A stretch of 64,000 nt of DNA from Microbulbifer agarilyticus (GTDB lineage Bacteria > Pseudomonadota > Gammaproteobacteria > Pseudomonadales > Cellvibrionaceae), in the NCBI RefSeq assembly GCF_001999945.1, contig NZ_CP019650.1, positions 620,001 to 684,000 of the forward strand. Reading direction: 5' to 3'. Below the pieces are notes generated by a model. It worked only from the letters and a program-made list of their open reading frames with translations, had not been told where the DNA came from and searched no databases. Made by a program: the position numbers and the translations under genes. Within the stretch, counting starts at the first letter, position 1, and each line of letters begins with the position of its first letter. Of the stretch, positions 42,817 to 51,986 are shown piece after piece.

Positions 42817-44127
42817 TTACTGATTTTTCTGCCTGTCCAGATAATCGATGGCCAGTTGGGTAATCGCCTTGGTGCCAATTTTTAGGGCGCCCTCATCCAC
42901 GTAAAACTGCGGTGAGTGATTGCTGGCAGCGGTGGAAGGATCTGTACCCTTGGGGGTAACCCCAAGAAAATAGTAGAAGCCCGGAATTTCATTGGCGAAG
43001 AAGGAGAAATCCTCAGCGCCGGTAATTTTCGGAATCACCATTACCTTGTCGTCGCCAGCGGCGGCTTTTAGCGCGGGAATGGCTTCTTCAGTGAGTGCCG
43101 GGTTGTTGACGGTTACCGGGTAGCCCTCAAGAATTTCTACTTTTGCCTCGGCGCCACTGGCTTCGGCAATTTTCTCCGCTGTCACCTTCAAGCGTTTAAA
43201 AATTTCCTGGCGGTTATCCATATCGAAATTGCGAATGGTGCCGTTCATGTACACGCTGTCGGGAATAATATTGTTGCGCACACCACCGTCGATAATGCCG
43301 AAGGAAACCACGGCAGGTTCTTTGGTGATATCAATCTGACGGCTAACCAGCGTCTGTGTACCCATCACGATCTGCGCTGACGCAGTAATTGGATCGACGC
43401 CGCCCCAGGGGCGGGAGCCGTGGGTCTGGCGGCCATGCACATGAATTTTGAACTGATCGGAACTCGCCATCAGTGGCCCGGAACGGTAGCCAATGACACC
43501 AGAGGGTAGGCTGGAGGTTACGTGCTGGCCGAATGCCACTGCGGGCTTGTACTTCTTGAATAAGCCTTCTTTCAGCATTAACTCGGCACCGCCTTCTTCG
43601 CCGTCTGGTGCACCTTCTTCGGCGGGCTGGAAGATAAACAGGATATTGCCGGCAAGTTCGTCGCGCATACCGGCCAGCACTTCGGCGGCCCCCATCAACA
43701 TGGCCACGTGGGTGTCGTGCCCACAGGCGTGCATCACACCAACCTCTTCACCGTTGTACTGGGTGGTGGCTTTTGAAGCGAAGGGGATGTCCACCTGCTC
43801 GGTCACTGGCAGCGCGTCCATATCCGCGCGTAGCGCTAGGGTGGGGCCCGGTTTGCCGCCCTTGAGGAACCCGACTACGCCGGTGTGGGCGATACCGGTT
43901 TCCACTTCGATACCGAGGGCTTTCAGGTGCTGGGTGATGTACTTGGCGGTTTCAAATTCGCGATTGCCCAGTTCCGGGTTCTGGTGGATATGGCGTCGCC
44001 ACTCGATCACGTTGGGCTCGGATTTCTTGAGTGCCGCGTCGAGAGTGTTTGATTGTGTCTGCGCGAAAGCGCCGTGGCTGACAAAGGCCAGGGCGGAAAG
44101 GGAGAGGGAGATTAGGGGCTTTTTCAC
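42817..44127 (-). CDS. M20-family amidohydrolase (secreted)
   Basis: This 436-residue zinc-dependent amidohydrolase belongs to the M20D/N-acyl-amino-acid hydrolase group (hippurate hydrolase and AbgA/B relatives). The signal peptide (KKPLISLSLSALAFVSHGAFAQ) exports it to the periplasm. Metal motifs are HACGHDTHVAML (Cys and His), FQPAEEG, and a C-terminal TGAEDFSFFA segment. The start is GTG 44127, with AGGAA at a good distance; a longer upstream frame has no export signal. The AbgT-type transporter gene lies 159 bases upstream on the same strand. Periplasmic hydrolysis followed by uptake of p-aminobenzoyl-glutamate-like or acyl-amino-acid products is plausible. Confidence 0.88.
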   Translation of the reverse strand: MKKPLISLSLSALAFVSHGAFAQTQSNTLDAALKKSEPNVIEWRRHIHQNPELGNREFETAKYITQHLKALGIEVETGIAHTGVVGFLKGGKPGPTLALRADMDALPVTEQVDIPFASKATTQYNGEEVGVMHACGHDTHVAMLMGAAEVLAGMRDELAGNILFIFQPAEEGAPDGEEGGAELMLKEGLFKKYKPAVAFGQHVTSSLPSGVIGYRSGPLMASSDQFKIHVHGRQTHGSRPWGGVDPITASAQIVMGTQTLVSRQIDITKEPAVVSFGIIDGGVRNNIIPDSVYMNGTIRNFDMDNRQEIFKRLKVTAEKIAEASGAEAKVEILEGYPVTVNNPALTEEAIPALKAAAGDDKVMVIPKITGAEDFSFFANEIPGFYYFLGVTPKGTDPSTAASNHSPQFYVDEGALKIGTKAITQLAIDYLDRQKNQ

Positions 44128-44286
44128 AAGAACATTCCTGTTTTGCGGTGTATGGCTCCAGAGAAGCAAACCATGCACCGCGGCAGGAATCAATCTTTGT
44201 GATTCTTTGTTCTTACTCGTGTCCTTACTCTGCGTCCTCGCCATGTGCGCATAGCGATATGCGCACAAGGCTGTTTTACTTTGGTT

Positions 44287-45888
44287 TTACATAGTGAAGT
44301 AAGTCGCCGCGCCCGGTCCTACCGGCATGCCCGCAACAAATACCCACAGGAAGAACAACGCAGTCCAGCCGACGAAGAAGAAGATGGAGTAGGGAATCAT
44401 CGTTGCGATCAGCGTACCCATACCCAGGTCTTTCTTGTAACGGGTAGCGAAGGACACGATCAGGCCGAAGTAGCTCATCATCGGGGTAATGATGTTGGTG
44501 ACAGAATCGCCGATCCGGTAGGCCGCCTGAATGACTTCCGGCGCGTAGCCCAGCAGCATCAGCATGGGCACGAAGATCGGCGCAGTCACCGCCCACTGAG
44601 CCGAGGCGCTGCCAAGGCTCAGGTTCACCACACCACACATCATGATAAAGAACAGGAATAGAATCGGACCGGTCAGGCCGATACTCTGCAGGGCCTCGGC
44701 ACCCAGTACCGCAAAGATGGTGCCCAGGTTGGTCATTTTGAAGAAGGCCACAAACTGCGCGGCGAAGAACACCAGCACGATGTACATGCCCATGGTGCCC
44801 ATGCTTCGGGACATGGCGTCGATCACATCGCGATCATTCTTCATGGTGCCCACGGTCTTGCCGTACACGAAGCCCGGAACCGCAAAGAACACCACGATCA
44901 GTGCCACAATGCCTTTCAGGAACGGGGAACCTGCCACGGCACCGGTTTCCTGGTTGCGCAGCACACCCCACTCGGGAACGATGGTGAGCGCCAGCAAACC
45001 GCACACGCCCAGAACCGCAAAGCCTGCATATTTGAGGCCGCGCTTCTCATCACCGGTAAGCTCGGTCATCTTGTCCTGGGACAGGTCGACGGAGGCTTCG
45101 CTGTTATCGTATTTACCCAGCTTCGGCTCCACGATCGCCAGGGTTACCCAGCTGCCCACGATGGTGATCAGGAAGGTACTGATAATCATGAAGTACCAGT
45201 TTACTTCCGGGCCCACCACATAGTTGGGATCGATCATATGTGCGGCGGATTCGGTGATGCCTGAAAGCAGTGGGTCAACGGTGCCCAGCAACAGGTTGGC
45301 GCTGTAACCGCCGGAGACACCCGCAAACGCGGCGGCCAGGCCCGCCAGTGGGTGGCGGCCGAGGGAGTGGAAGATCATCGCTGCTAGCGGGATCAGCACC
45401 ACGTAACCCAGTTCAGACGCGGTATTGGAGATGATGCCGGCGAACACCACGATCACGGTCACGGTGCGTTTGGAGGCCTTCAATACCATGCCGCGCACGG
45501 CCGCGGAGAGCAGGCCGGAATGTTCCGCGATCCCCACACCCAGCAATGCCACCAGCACCGTGCCCAGCGGGGCGAAGCCGGTAAAGTTGGTGACCAGGGT
45601 GGTAACAATTGTCCTGAGACCCTCACCGGACAGCAGGTTCACCACATGGATAACACCGTCGGCAGAGCGGCCAGCGGCGCCTTCCGGGCGCGGATCCACC
45701 ACAGAAAGCCCGAAGAACGATGCCACACCGCTCAGTACGATTACGCCGAGGGCAAACATGGCGAACAGGGTAATGGGGTGGGGCAGCAGATTACCCAGCC
45801 ATTCCACGGTATCGAGGAAGCGGGTAAAGGCGGTTTTTTTGCCGGAGGCTCCGGGTTGGATCTCGCTGGGGGAGGTGGATGTCGTCAT
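44287..45888 (-). CDS. abgT: AbgT-family transporter
   Basis: A 533-residue membrane protein with a dozen or so hydrophobic segments and the AbgT family signatures: LLPHPITLFAMFALGVIV, GVGIAEHSGLLSA, and the re-entrant-loop-like GYSANLLLGTVDPLLSGIT. E. coli AbgT imports p-aminobenzoyl-glutamate; marine and Gram-negative homologues such as MtrF and YdaH also expel sulfonamides. The ATG at 45888 has AGAGGAGAC before it. The M20 amidohydrolase downstream suggests a link with amide substrates. No folate gene is nearby to choose between uptake and efflux. Confidence 0.92.
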   Translation of the reverse strand: MTTSTSPSEIQPGASGKKTAFTRFLDTVEWLGNLLPHPITLFAMFALGVIVLSGVASFFGLSVVDPRPEGAAGRSADGVIHVVNLLSGEGLRTIVTTLVTNFTGFAPLGTVLVALLGVGIAEHSGLLSAAVRGMVLKASKRTVTVIVVFAGIISNTASELGYVVLIPLAAMIFHSLGRHPLAGLAAAFAGVSGGYSANLLLGTVDPLLSGITESAAHMIDPNYVVGPEVNWYFMIISTFLITIVGSWVTLAIVEPKLGKYDNSEASVDLSQDKMTELTGDEKRGLKYAGFAVLGVCGLLALTIVPEWGVLRNQETGAVAGSPFLKGIVALIVVFFAVPGFVYGKTVGTMKNDRDVIDAMSRSMGTMGMYIVLVFFAAQFVAFFKMTNLGTIFAVLGAEALQSIGLTGPILFLFFIMMCGVVNLSLGSASAQWAVTAPIFVPMLMLLGYAPEVIQAAYRIGDSVTNIITPMMSYFGLIVSFATRYKKDLGMGTLIATMIPYSIFFFVGWTALFFLWVFVAGMPVGPGAATYFTM

Positions 45889-46132
45889 TATGTCTCCTCT
45901 GGTTCACCTGCCGGCTAAAAAATAGTCAGTTGGCGCGCAATCATACATGAAAATGGCAGCGATGACTTCGCGGGCAGTGATACGGATGCGTATTCTGCCA
46001 CTTCATCTGCTTTTGGCCATTTGGCGTCGACGCCGGGGTGCCCAATTATCGGCATATAAAAGCAGCTATCGCCAGAGGAGTGGCGCCGAATCCAATGTTT
46101 GTCTGGGGGATGCCGCGGGCGGAGTGAGGAGA

Positions 46133-46157
46133 GGGGAGAAGGGAAAGGGTAAAGGGG
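46133..46157 (+). other. G-quadruplex-type motif upstream of abgT
   Basis: Four G-runs (GGGG, GGG, GGG, GGGG) separated by AGAA, AAA and TAAA fit the G-quadruplex pattern. They lie in a purine-rich stretch (46120-46162) about 245-270 bases upstream of the abgT ATG. The rest of the 306-base gap between abgT and ompW holds no gene I can support. Confidence 0.5.
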
Positions 46158-46165
46158 AGAGTTGT

Positions 46166-46185
46166 GCGGGCGCTATCGCGCCCGC
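46166..46185 (-). terminator. GC-rich hairpin after ompW
   Basis: GCGGGCG(C) and (G)CGCCCGC pair around a short loop 10 bases beyond the ompW stop codon. There is no T-run, so termination is likely but not certain. Confidence 0.55.
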
Positions 46186-46194
46186 GGGAACAGC

Positions 46195-46938
46195 CTAGAA
46201 CTTGTAGCCGATACCAATCGAGTAAACAAAGGGGTCGATATCTACATCGGCAGTAATGCGGGTAAAGGTATCGCCGCGGCTGCGGAAGTCGATTTTCGCC
46301 TCGGTGTCGATATCCAGGTACCAGACGGCCGCATTGAACAGCCAGTTGCTGTCTGGCCCGAACATTACATCCACACCGATTTCGCCGGCGAGCCCCCAGG
46401 AGTCGTCGAGCCGGAGGTTCGCGCGGCTAACGGCCCCGAGCACATCCGCGAAGTAGTCATTGGCAACGGTGCTGATGCTTTCGTCCGAGAAAGTGGTGAA
46501 ATTCACCCCGAGGCCGAAATACGGCTGTACCCAGGACTCTTTGCACGTGGGGAACCACTGTACGGTAAGCGTGGGTGGCAGGTGCTCGATACTGCCCAGG
46601 TCCACCTTGCCGAGTCGGGCATTGAGGTTGTCGGGGTTGGGCAAGCCAATGACATCAAGGTCGTGCTCAAACGGCAGCGCCGCCAGTAACCCAAGGCCGA
46701 AGTGGTCTGCGAACATCCAGGTGCCGGTAATGGTCGCGCTATCGCCATCGTCCACAAGGACCCGGGTGTTGGTCAGTTCGACGGTGTTGTCGATCAGCAG
46801 CGGGTCGGAATCATCATCCGGATCCACCAGTCCCCAGCCAATGCGGACAATAAAGTCGCCTTGCTCCAGATCGGCCAGGCAGTGGCTGCTGGCGAGGGTG
46901 GCGGCGAGGAATGCGGCGGCCAGACTGAGTTTCTTCAT
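46195..46938 (-). CDS. ompW: OmpW-family outer-membrane protein
   Basis: OmpW forms a narrow eight-stranded outer-membrane barrel with a hydrophobic channel. The 247-residue precursor has a signal peptide (MKKLSLAAAFLAATLASSHCLA) and mature DLEQGDFIVRIGWGLVDPDDDS, the typical OmpW opening. Later features are GLGLLAALPFEHDLDV, PTLTVQWF, the PYFGLGVNFTTF hairpin and a C-terminal phenylalanine (YSIGIGYKF) that BAM recognises. ATG 46938 has AAGGAGCG upstream. The cysteine near the signal-peptide end is not in a full lipobox. Confidence 0.93.
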   Translation of the reverse strand: MKKLSLAAAFLAATLASSHCLADLEQGDFIVRIGWGLVDPDDDSDPLLIDNTVELTNTRVLVDDGDSATITGTWMFADHFGLGLLAALPFEHDLDVIGLPNPDNLNARLGKVDLGSIEHLPPTLTVQWFPTCKESWVQPYFGLGVNFTTFSDESISTVANDYFADVLGAVSRANLRLDDSWGLAGEIGVDVMFGPDSNWLFNAAVWYLDIDTEAKIDFRSRGDTFTRITADVDIDPFVYSIGIGYKF

Positions 46939-47154
46939 AAGATCGCTCCTTGAACTTCCTAGCGGTGCGACAATGCAGTCCGGCATTGCCATTTTGCACG
47001 ACACTTTCAGTCTAGCTGTCTGTCGAATGGAGAAACTTTCTTGCGTTTGATTGGGTGACATTTGGATCTGGGCTTGTGGCCGGCGTGCACTGCGGCAATA
47101 ATGTGATCACAAAAATGATCCTGGTTGGTAATTGGCCTGTATATGGGTGAAGTA

Positions 47155-47862
47155 ATGAAGATTGGTGTTCTTAAAACGGACGATGTGCGCCCGCAGCTGG
47201 TGGCCGAATTCGGTGAGTACCCGGAGATGTTTGCGGCGCTGCTGAAGCGTGAGGATGACGCGCTGGAGTTTGTCACCTACGAGGTGCAGCACGGTGAATA
47301 CCCGGCGGATATCGACGAAGTCGATGCCTACCTGATTACCGGCAGTAAAACCGGGGTCTACGACGATCAGCCGTGGATTGCGCCGCTGATGGAGTTTGTG
47401 CGCGAGTTGCGCCGCCGTGAGAAGCCGACCCTGGGCATCTGCTTTGGTCACCAGATTATTGCCCACGCTCTGGGTGGTGAGGCGCGCAAGTCAGAAAATG
47501 GCTGGGGTGTCGGGGTGCACAGCTACGAAGTGCAGGAGACGCCAGCGTGGATGGTGGAACCGCAGCCGCAATTCAGCCTGCTGGTCAGCCACCAGGACCA
47601 GGTGGTGGCACTACCGCCAGAGACCAAAGTGATTGCCTCCAGCGACTTCTGCCCCTATGCGATGCTGCAAGTCGGTGGGCACATGCTTACCATGCAGGCG
47701 CATCCGGAATTCACCAAGCCATACTCCAAGGGCTTGATGGAATTGCGTAAAGAAGTATTCGGCGAAGATATGGTCGAGAAGGGCAAGGAATCTCTGCACA
47801 ATGACATTCATGAGAGCGCGGTAGCGCGCTGGATGCTGGCGTTCCTGAAGAGCGCCGCTTAG
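47155..47862 (+). CDS. Class I glutamine amidotransferase-like protein
   Basis: A stand-alone class I amidotransferase domain of 235 residues, similar to the GMP synthase amidotransferase part. It has the nucleophile elbow GICFGHQ with Cys96, and the catalytic His183 and Glu185 in QAHPEF. Stand-alone members hydrolyse gamma-glutamyl compounds or have an unknown partner. ATG 47155 follows GGGTGAAG and gives the family's usual first strand MKIGVLKTDD; longer starts are possible. It is divergent from ompW. Confidence 0.88.
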   Translation: MKIGVLKTDDVRPQLVAEFGEYPEMFAALLKREDDALEFVTYEVQHGEYPADIDEVDAYLITGSKTGVYDDQPWIAPLMEFVRELRRREKPTLGICFGHQIIAHALGGEARKSENGWGVGVHSYEVQETPAWMVEPQPQFSLLVSHQDQVVALPPETKVIASSDFCPYAMLQVGGHMLTMQAHPEFTKPYSKGLMELRKEVFGEDMVEKGKESLHNDIHESAVARWMLAFLKSAA

Positions 47863-47879
47863 CACTGGAATGCGTCTTT

Positions 47880-47924
47880 AGAATGTTCCCGGTGTCAATA
47901 CCGAGGCAATACCGGGAACATTCT
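47880..47924. terminator. Perfect 14-bp inverted repeat between convergent genes
   Basis: AGAATGTTCCCGGT (47880-47893) and ACCGGGAACATTCT (47911-47924) are exact inverse copies around a 17-base loop. The loop itself can pair as CGGT/ACCG. It fills the gap between the amidotransferase and the convergent thioredoxin-fold gene. It has no T-run, so its role as a terminator is assumed from position. Confidence 0.6.
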
Positions 47925-47932
47925 GTCACCAA

Positions 47933-48481
47933 TTACTTCCACTTAATGTTGCAGCCAATCGACGCCACCTGATCGTCTGCAGGTTTCTCCCCCGCCAACA
48001 CCGCATTCACTGCAGCGTGTAAATCCTTACCATTGACCGGCGCATCGTTGCCCGGGCGGCTGTCATCAAACTGTCCGCGGTACGCGAGCTTCCTGTCTCG
48101 GTCGAACAGAAAAAAGTCCGGCGTGCAGGCTGCGTCAAATGCCTTGGCCACGGACTGATCCTCGTCCACCAAATATTCAAATTCATATCCCCGCAATGCG
48201 ATCTCTTCACGCATTTTGGCCGGGCTGTCCGCCGGGTAGCTGGCGAAGTCATTACTGTTGATGGCCACAACGTTAACGCCCTTGGCCACCGCGTCCTTGC
48301 CAAACGCAGCCAGCCCATCTGCGATGTGCTTTACGAACGGGCAGTGGTTGCAGATAAACATCACTACCAGCGGCTTTTCATCAAGTGCATTGCTGTCGAC
48401 CGCCTTTCCATCCGCGTTGGGTAGCGCGAATGCCGGCATGGGGGTGCCGAGGGGAATCATGGTGGATGGAGTCAGGGCCAT
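47933..48481 (-). CDS. Thioredoxin-fold (AhpC/TSA-like) redox protein
   Basis: The 182-residue protein is a thioredoxin-like, peroxiredoxin-related protein. It has the CxxC motif C44-N-H-C47 in VVMFICNHCPFVKH, a following VNVVAINSND strand, and FEYLVDEDQSVAKAFDAACTPDFFLFD with the cis-proline region TPDFF. No signal peptide is present, so it is cytoplasmic. It is probably a thiol reductase or peroxidase; the substrate is unknown. It is divergent from ureD with a 186-base gap that holds the 48565-48580 palindrome. Confidence 0.9.
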   Translation of the reverse strand: MALTPSTMIPLGTPMPAFALPNADGKAVDSNALDEKPLVVMFICNHCPFVKHIADGLAAFGKDAVAKGVNVVAINSNDFASYPADSPAKMREEIALRGYEFEYLVDEDQSVAKAFDAACTPDFFLFDRDRKLAYRGQFDDSRPGNDAPVNGKDLHAAVNAVLAGEKPADDQVASIGCNIKWK

Positions 48482-48564
48482 GGAGTGCTCCTTGCAAGGT
48501 GGGTGGCATCAAAGTGTATCGAATTTCCCGCAGTTTGGGGTTGCCGGAGTCGGCGGCACTTAAC

Positions 48565-48580
48565 TACGTCAATTGACGCA
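48565..48580. promoter_or_regulatory. Candidate operator (7-2-7 inverted repeat) upstream of ureD
   Basis: TACGTCA-AT-TGACGCA contains the perfect 12-base palindrome CGTCAATTGACG (48567-48578). It lies 87 bases before the ureD ATG. A near copy, ACCGTCA-AA-TGACGTA, lies in the kinase/porin promoter at 58764-58779. The two-heptamer geometry with a two-base spacer is that of sites bound by NarL-type regulators, and such a regulator is encoded at 54186. Confidence 0.65.
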
Positions 48581-48667
48581 TACCGTCGTTCCACAATTCT
48601 TGCTTCCATTGTCCTCTAATCCAACCAATCGACGGCAGTCGTGGGCTGCCTTGCATGTACGTCTTTG

Positions 48668-49576
48668 ATGAATCAGCTCGCTACATTACGAAGTTCAGAA
48701 GGCCTTGGTTGCTCCGATAGTGCGGGAAGTAGTGCGGGTCGCTGGTTGGCAGGACTGGAACTGGTATTTGAGCATGATGCGCGGGGTTGTCGCCTGGCAA
48801 GGAATCATCATCGGGGTCCGCTGTATGTACAGAAACCGTTCTTTCCCGAAGGACGGGATCTGGCTCACATATATCTGCTGCACCCTCCGGGTGGCCTGGT
48901 TTCCGGGGATCAACTGGATGTCCGTATAACCGTCGCAGAGCGCGCGCGGGCATTGGTGACCACAACCGGTGCCGGGCGTGTGTACAGGGCACGCGGTGAC
49001 GGACTGTTACAGCGGCAAAACACCCTGTTGCAAATTGCCGCTGGCGCGAGTCTTGAGTGGTTGCCTCTGGAGAACATCGCTTATCCCGGTGCCAATGGCT
49101 CCATGCACACCCGCGTGAACCTGGAACCGGGAGCGCTATTTGCGGGGTGGGAGGTGACGTCACTGGGGTTGCCAGCCCGAGGAGAATCGTTTCACAAGAG
49201 TCGATTGCATCAACGTCTGGAAATTTTTCTGGATGGTATGCCGTTGCTGCTGGACTCGCTGCGTTTGGGGGACCCCGCGGTTGACATACTGCGCTGCAAA
49301 GCCGGGCTGAGTAATTTTCCGGTAAACGGGATGATGGTAATGGGGCCCTTTCCCGAGGCGGTTTGCGATGATGCGATGGCGGAATGCCGCCGGATTTTAA
49401 TGCGTGGCAATACGCACGGCCTTGGCGGAGTCACCCTTGTGGCCAATATGCTGGTGGTGCGCGTGCTGGGGCGTTGTGCATTTGAAGTACGTGAATTGTT
49501 GAGCCAAACGTGGTGCTACATGCGTCCGCAGCTACTCGGGCGCAGTGCCTGTGCACCGAGGATTTGGCGCACATGA
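48668..49576 (+). CDS. ureD: Urease accessory protein UreD
   Basis: UreD (UreH) binds apo-urease and, with UreF and UreG, delivers nickel to the active site. The 302-residue protein shows RGPLYVQKPFFPEGRDLAHIYLLHPPGGLVSGD, the longest conserved block of the family, plus TTTGAGRVYRA and LEWLPLENIAYPGA. The ATG at 48668 is the first in-frame ATG after the operator; a GTG at 48641 could add nine residues. It starts the run ureDABCEFG, in which several starts overlap stops, so one operon is likely. Accessory UreD at the head is the common order. Confidence 0.95.
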   Translation: MNQLATLRSSEGLGCSDSAGSSAGRWLAGLELVFEHDARGCRLARNHHRGPLYVQKPFFPEGRDLAHIYLLHPPGGLVSGDQLDVRITVAERARALVTTTGAGRVYRARGDGLLQRQNTLLQIAAGASLEWLPLENIAYPGANGSMHTRVNLEPGALFAGWEVTSLGLPARGESFHKSRLHQRLEIFLDGMPLLLDSLRLGDPAVDILRCKAGLSNFPVNGMMVMGPFPEAVCDDAMAECRRILMRGNTHGLGGVTLVANMLVVRVLGRCAFEVRELLSQTWCYMRPQLLGRSACAPRIWRT

Positions 49577-49603
49577 AATCAATAAAATAATTGCGGGTTT
49601 TCC

Positions 49604-49906
49604 ATGGAATTATTGCCCAGAGAAAAAGATAAATTACTGGTGTTTACCGCCGCACTATTGGCCGAGCGACGTCTCGCTCGTGGCTTGAAGTTGAATTACC
49701 CGGAAGCGGTGGCATTGATTTCAATGGAAATTATTGAAGGCGCACGCGATGGAAAAAGTGTCGCGGAGCTAATGGGTTTTGGCCGTGAAATCTTGCGCGC
49801 AGATCAGGTGATGGAAGGTGTCGCCGATCTGGTACACGAAGTACAGGTAGAGGCTACCTTCCCCGATGGAACCAAACTCGTGACGGTGCATAACCCCATC
49901 AGCTAA
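49604..49906 (+). CDS. ureA: Urease gamma subunit
   Basis: The 100-residue gamma subunit of urease has [23 protein letters not shown] at its start and [28 protein letters not shown], the family signature. It closes with [20 protein letters not shown]. It assembles with the beta and alpha subunits as a trimer of trimers in the cytoplasm. Length equals the Klebsiella subunit (100). It follows ureD by 27 bases. Confidence 0.97.
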   Translation: MELLPREKDKLLVFTAALLAERRLARGLKLNYPEAVALISMEIIEGARDGKSVAELMGFGREILRADQVMEGVADLVHEVQVEATFPDGTKLVTVHNPIS

Positions 49907-49921
49907 CGCGGAGGCAGCAAG

Positions 49922-50257
49922 ATGATTCCCGGAGAAATTCAGGTCGCCGCAGACAGAGGCGATATTCAGCTTAATCCAGGGCGTGAAACACGGACCCTGC
50001 GTGTAGAAAACACCGGTGATCGGCCTGTGCAGGTCGGCTCTCACTATCACTTTTACGAGGTAAACCCCGCGCTGCGATTCGAGCGCGAACGTGCCCGTGG
50101 TTTTCACTTGAATATTGCATCCGGGACGGCGGTTCGGTTTGAACCCGGCCAAGGGCGCGAAGTGGAGCTGGTGGCCTATGCAGGTGCTCGCAAAGTGTAT
50201 GGATTCCGCGGTGAGGTCATGGGTGCACTCGATGCTGAGGAGGTATGCGAGCCATGA
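49922..50257 (+). CDS. ureB: Urease beta subunit
   Basis: The 111-residue beta subunit shows [31 protein letters not shown] and [16 protein letters not shown], all typical. The SHYHF segment supports the active-site flap region. Its stop overlaps the ureC start by four bases (ATGA at 50254-50257), so alpha and beta are co-translated. It lies 15 bases after ureA, behind GGAGGCAGC. Confidence 0.97.
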   Translation: MIPGEIQVAADRGDIQLNPGRETRTLRVENTGDRPVQVGSHYHFYEVNPALRFERERARGFHLNIASGTAVRFEPGQGREVELVAYAGARKVYGFRGEVMGALDAEEVCEP

Positions 50258-51969
50258 GCCAAATGGATCGGGAAAGTTATGCACAGATGTTCGGCCCAAC
50301 CACCGGTGACCGGGTTCGTCTTGGCGACACCGAACTGTGGCTGCAGGTGGAAAAAGATTTCACTCGCTACGGCGACGAAGTGAAATTTGGCGGTGGCAAA
50401 GTTATTCGTGACGGAATGGGACAGAGTCAGCGTTCGTGTGAGGAAACGCCCGATCTGGTGATTACCAATGCACTGATTCTCGACCACTGGGGCGTGGTAA
50501 AGGCCGATGTATCGGTGAAAAACGGCCGAATTACCGCTGTTGGTAAAGCCGGTAATCCCGATGTGCAGGAGGCGGTTGATATTGTCATTGGCCCCGGGAC
50601 GGAAATTATTGCCGGTGAGGGTTCAATTCTTACCGCAGGTGCCATCGATGCGCACATTCACTTTATTTGTCCACAGCAGGTGGAGGAAGCGTTGATGTCG
50701 GGTGTCACCACCATGATTGGTGGGGGTACCGGCCCCGCTACCGGAACCAATGCCACAACGTGCACACCCGGCCCTTGGAATATTGGAAAAATGCTGCAGG
50801 CCACCGACAGCCTGCCAATGAATTTTGGCTTCCTCGGCAAAGGTAATGGCAGTTTGCCAAAGGCCATCGAAGAGCAAGTCGAAGCCGGGGCTTGTGGGCT
50901 CAAATTGCACGAAGACTGGGGGACTACCCCGGCGGCGATCGATTGTTGTCTGAGCGTTGCAGAAAAATACGATGTGCAGGTGGCAATACACACCGACACC
51001 CTGAATGAATCCGGCTTTGTTGATGACACGCTGGAGGCGTTCAAGGGGCGCGCGATTCACACCTACCACACGGAGGGCGCCGGTGGTGGTCATGCACCGG
51101 ATATTATCAAGGCCTGTGCTTCGGCCAATGTCCTGCCCTCGTCGACCAACCCTACACGGCCATACACGATTAATACCGTCGATGAGCATCTGGATATGCT
51201 GATGGTATGCCACCATCTGGATACCAGTATTCCGGAAGACATCGCTTTTGCTGATTCGCGTATTCGCAAGGAAACAATCGCCGCGGAAGACCTGTTCCAC
51301 GATCTGGGTGCTTTCAGCATGATTGCATCCGATTCACAGGCGATGGGGCGTGTGGGCGAGGTCATTACGCGCACCTGGCAAACCGCACACAAAATGAAAG
51401 TCCAGCGGGGAACGCTGCAGGAAGATCGTTCCGGCGATGCCGCTGGTGCAGATAATTTTCGCGCGCGTCGTTACATAGCTAAATACACCATCAATCCCGC
51501 CATCACCCATGGTATTGCCCATGAAGTCGGTTCCATCGAAAAGGGAAAGCTGGCGGACCTGGTGTTGTGGAAGCCGGCCTTTTTCGGCATCAAGCCATCC
51601 ATGATTATCAAAGGTGGCATGATCGCCGCAGCCCCAATGGGGGATCCAAACGCGTCAATCCCTACACCGCAGCCGGTGCACTACCGTCCGATGTTCGGTG
51701 CGTACGGTATTGCTGCAGCAAAGACCTCTCTAACGTTTGTTTCACAAATTGCGATGGAACGTGATCTCGGGAGAAAGCTCGGGCTCGCACGTACGCTTGC
51801 GCCATGTAAAAACACCCGCAGCGTACGCAAGAAAGATATGTTGCTAAACGACTGGCAGCCAGATGTGAGTGTGGACCCGCAAACCTATGAAGTGCGTGCC
51901 GATGGCGAGCTACTTACCTGCGAACCCGCCACAGAACTCCCCCTGGCGCAACGCTATTGCCTGTTCTGA
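50254..51969 (+). CDS. ureC: Urease alpha (catalytic) subunit
   Basis: The 571-residue catalytic subunit hydrolyses urea to ammonia and carbamate with a dinickel centre. All key residues fall at the same numbers as in the Klebsiella enzyme: His134 and His136 (IDAHIHFI), the carbamylated Lys217 (GLKLHEDWG), His219, His246, Cys319 and His320 (VCHHLD) and Asp360 (ASDSQAMGR). The enzyme should be active. ATG 50254 overlaps the ureB stop; an ATG nine bases earlier is less likely. Sequence length and all motifs are intact. Confidence 0.98.
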   Translation: MSQMDRESYAQMFGPTTGDRVRLGDTELWLQVEKDFTRYGDEVKFGGGKVIRDGMGQSQRSCEETPDLVITNALILDHWGVVKADVSVKNGRITAVGKAGNPDVQEAVDIVIGPGTEIIAGEGSILTAGAIDAHIHFICPQQVEEALMSGVTTMIGGGTGPATGTNATTCTPGPWNIGKMLQATDSLPMNFGFLGKGNGSLPKAIEEQVEAGACGLKLHEDWGTTPAAIDCCLSVAEKYDVQVAIHTDTLNESGFVDDTLEAFKGRAIHTYHTEGAGGGHAPDIIKACASANVLPSSTNPTRPYTINTVDEHLDMLMVCHHLDTSIPEDIAFADSRIRKETIAAEDLFHDLGAFSMIASDSQAMGRVGEVITRTWQTAHKMKVQRGTLQEDRSGDAAGADNFRARRYIAKYTINPAITHGIAHEVGSIEKGKLADLVLWKPAFFGIKPSMIIKGGMIAAAPMGDPNASIPTPQPVHYRPMFGAYGIAAAKTSLTFVSQIAMERDLGRKLGLARTLAPCKNTRSVRKKDMLLNDWQPDVSVDPQTYEVRADGELLTCEPATELPLAQRYCLF

Positions 51970-51986
51970 TTCCAAAGGAGATCTGT

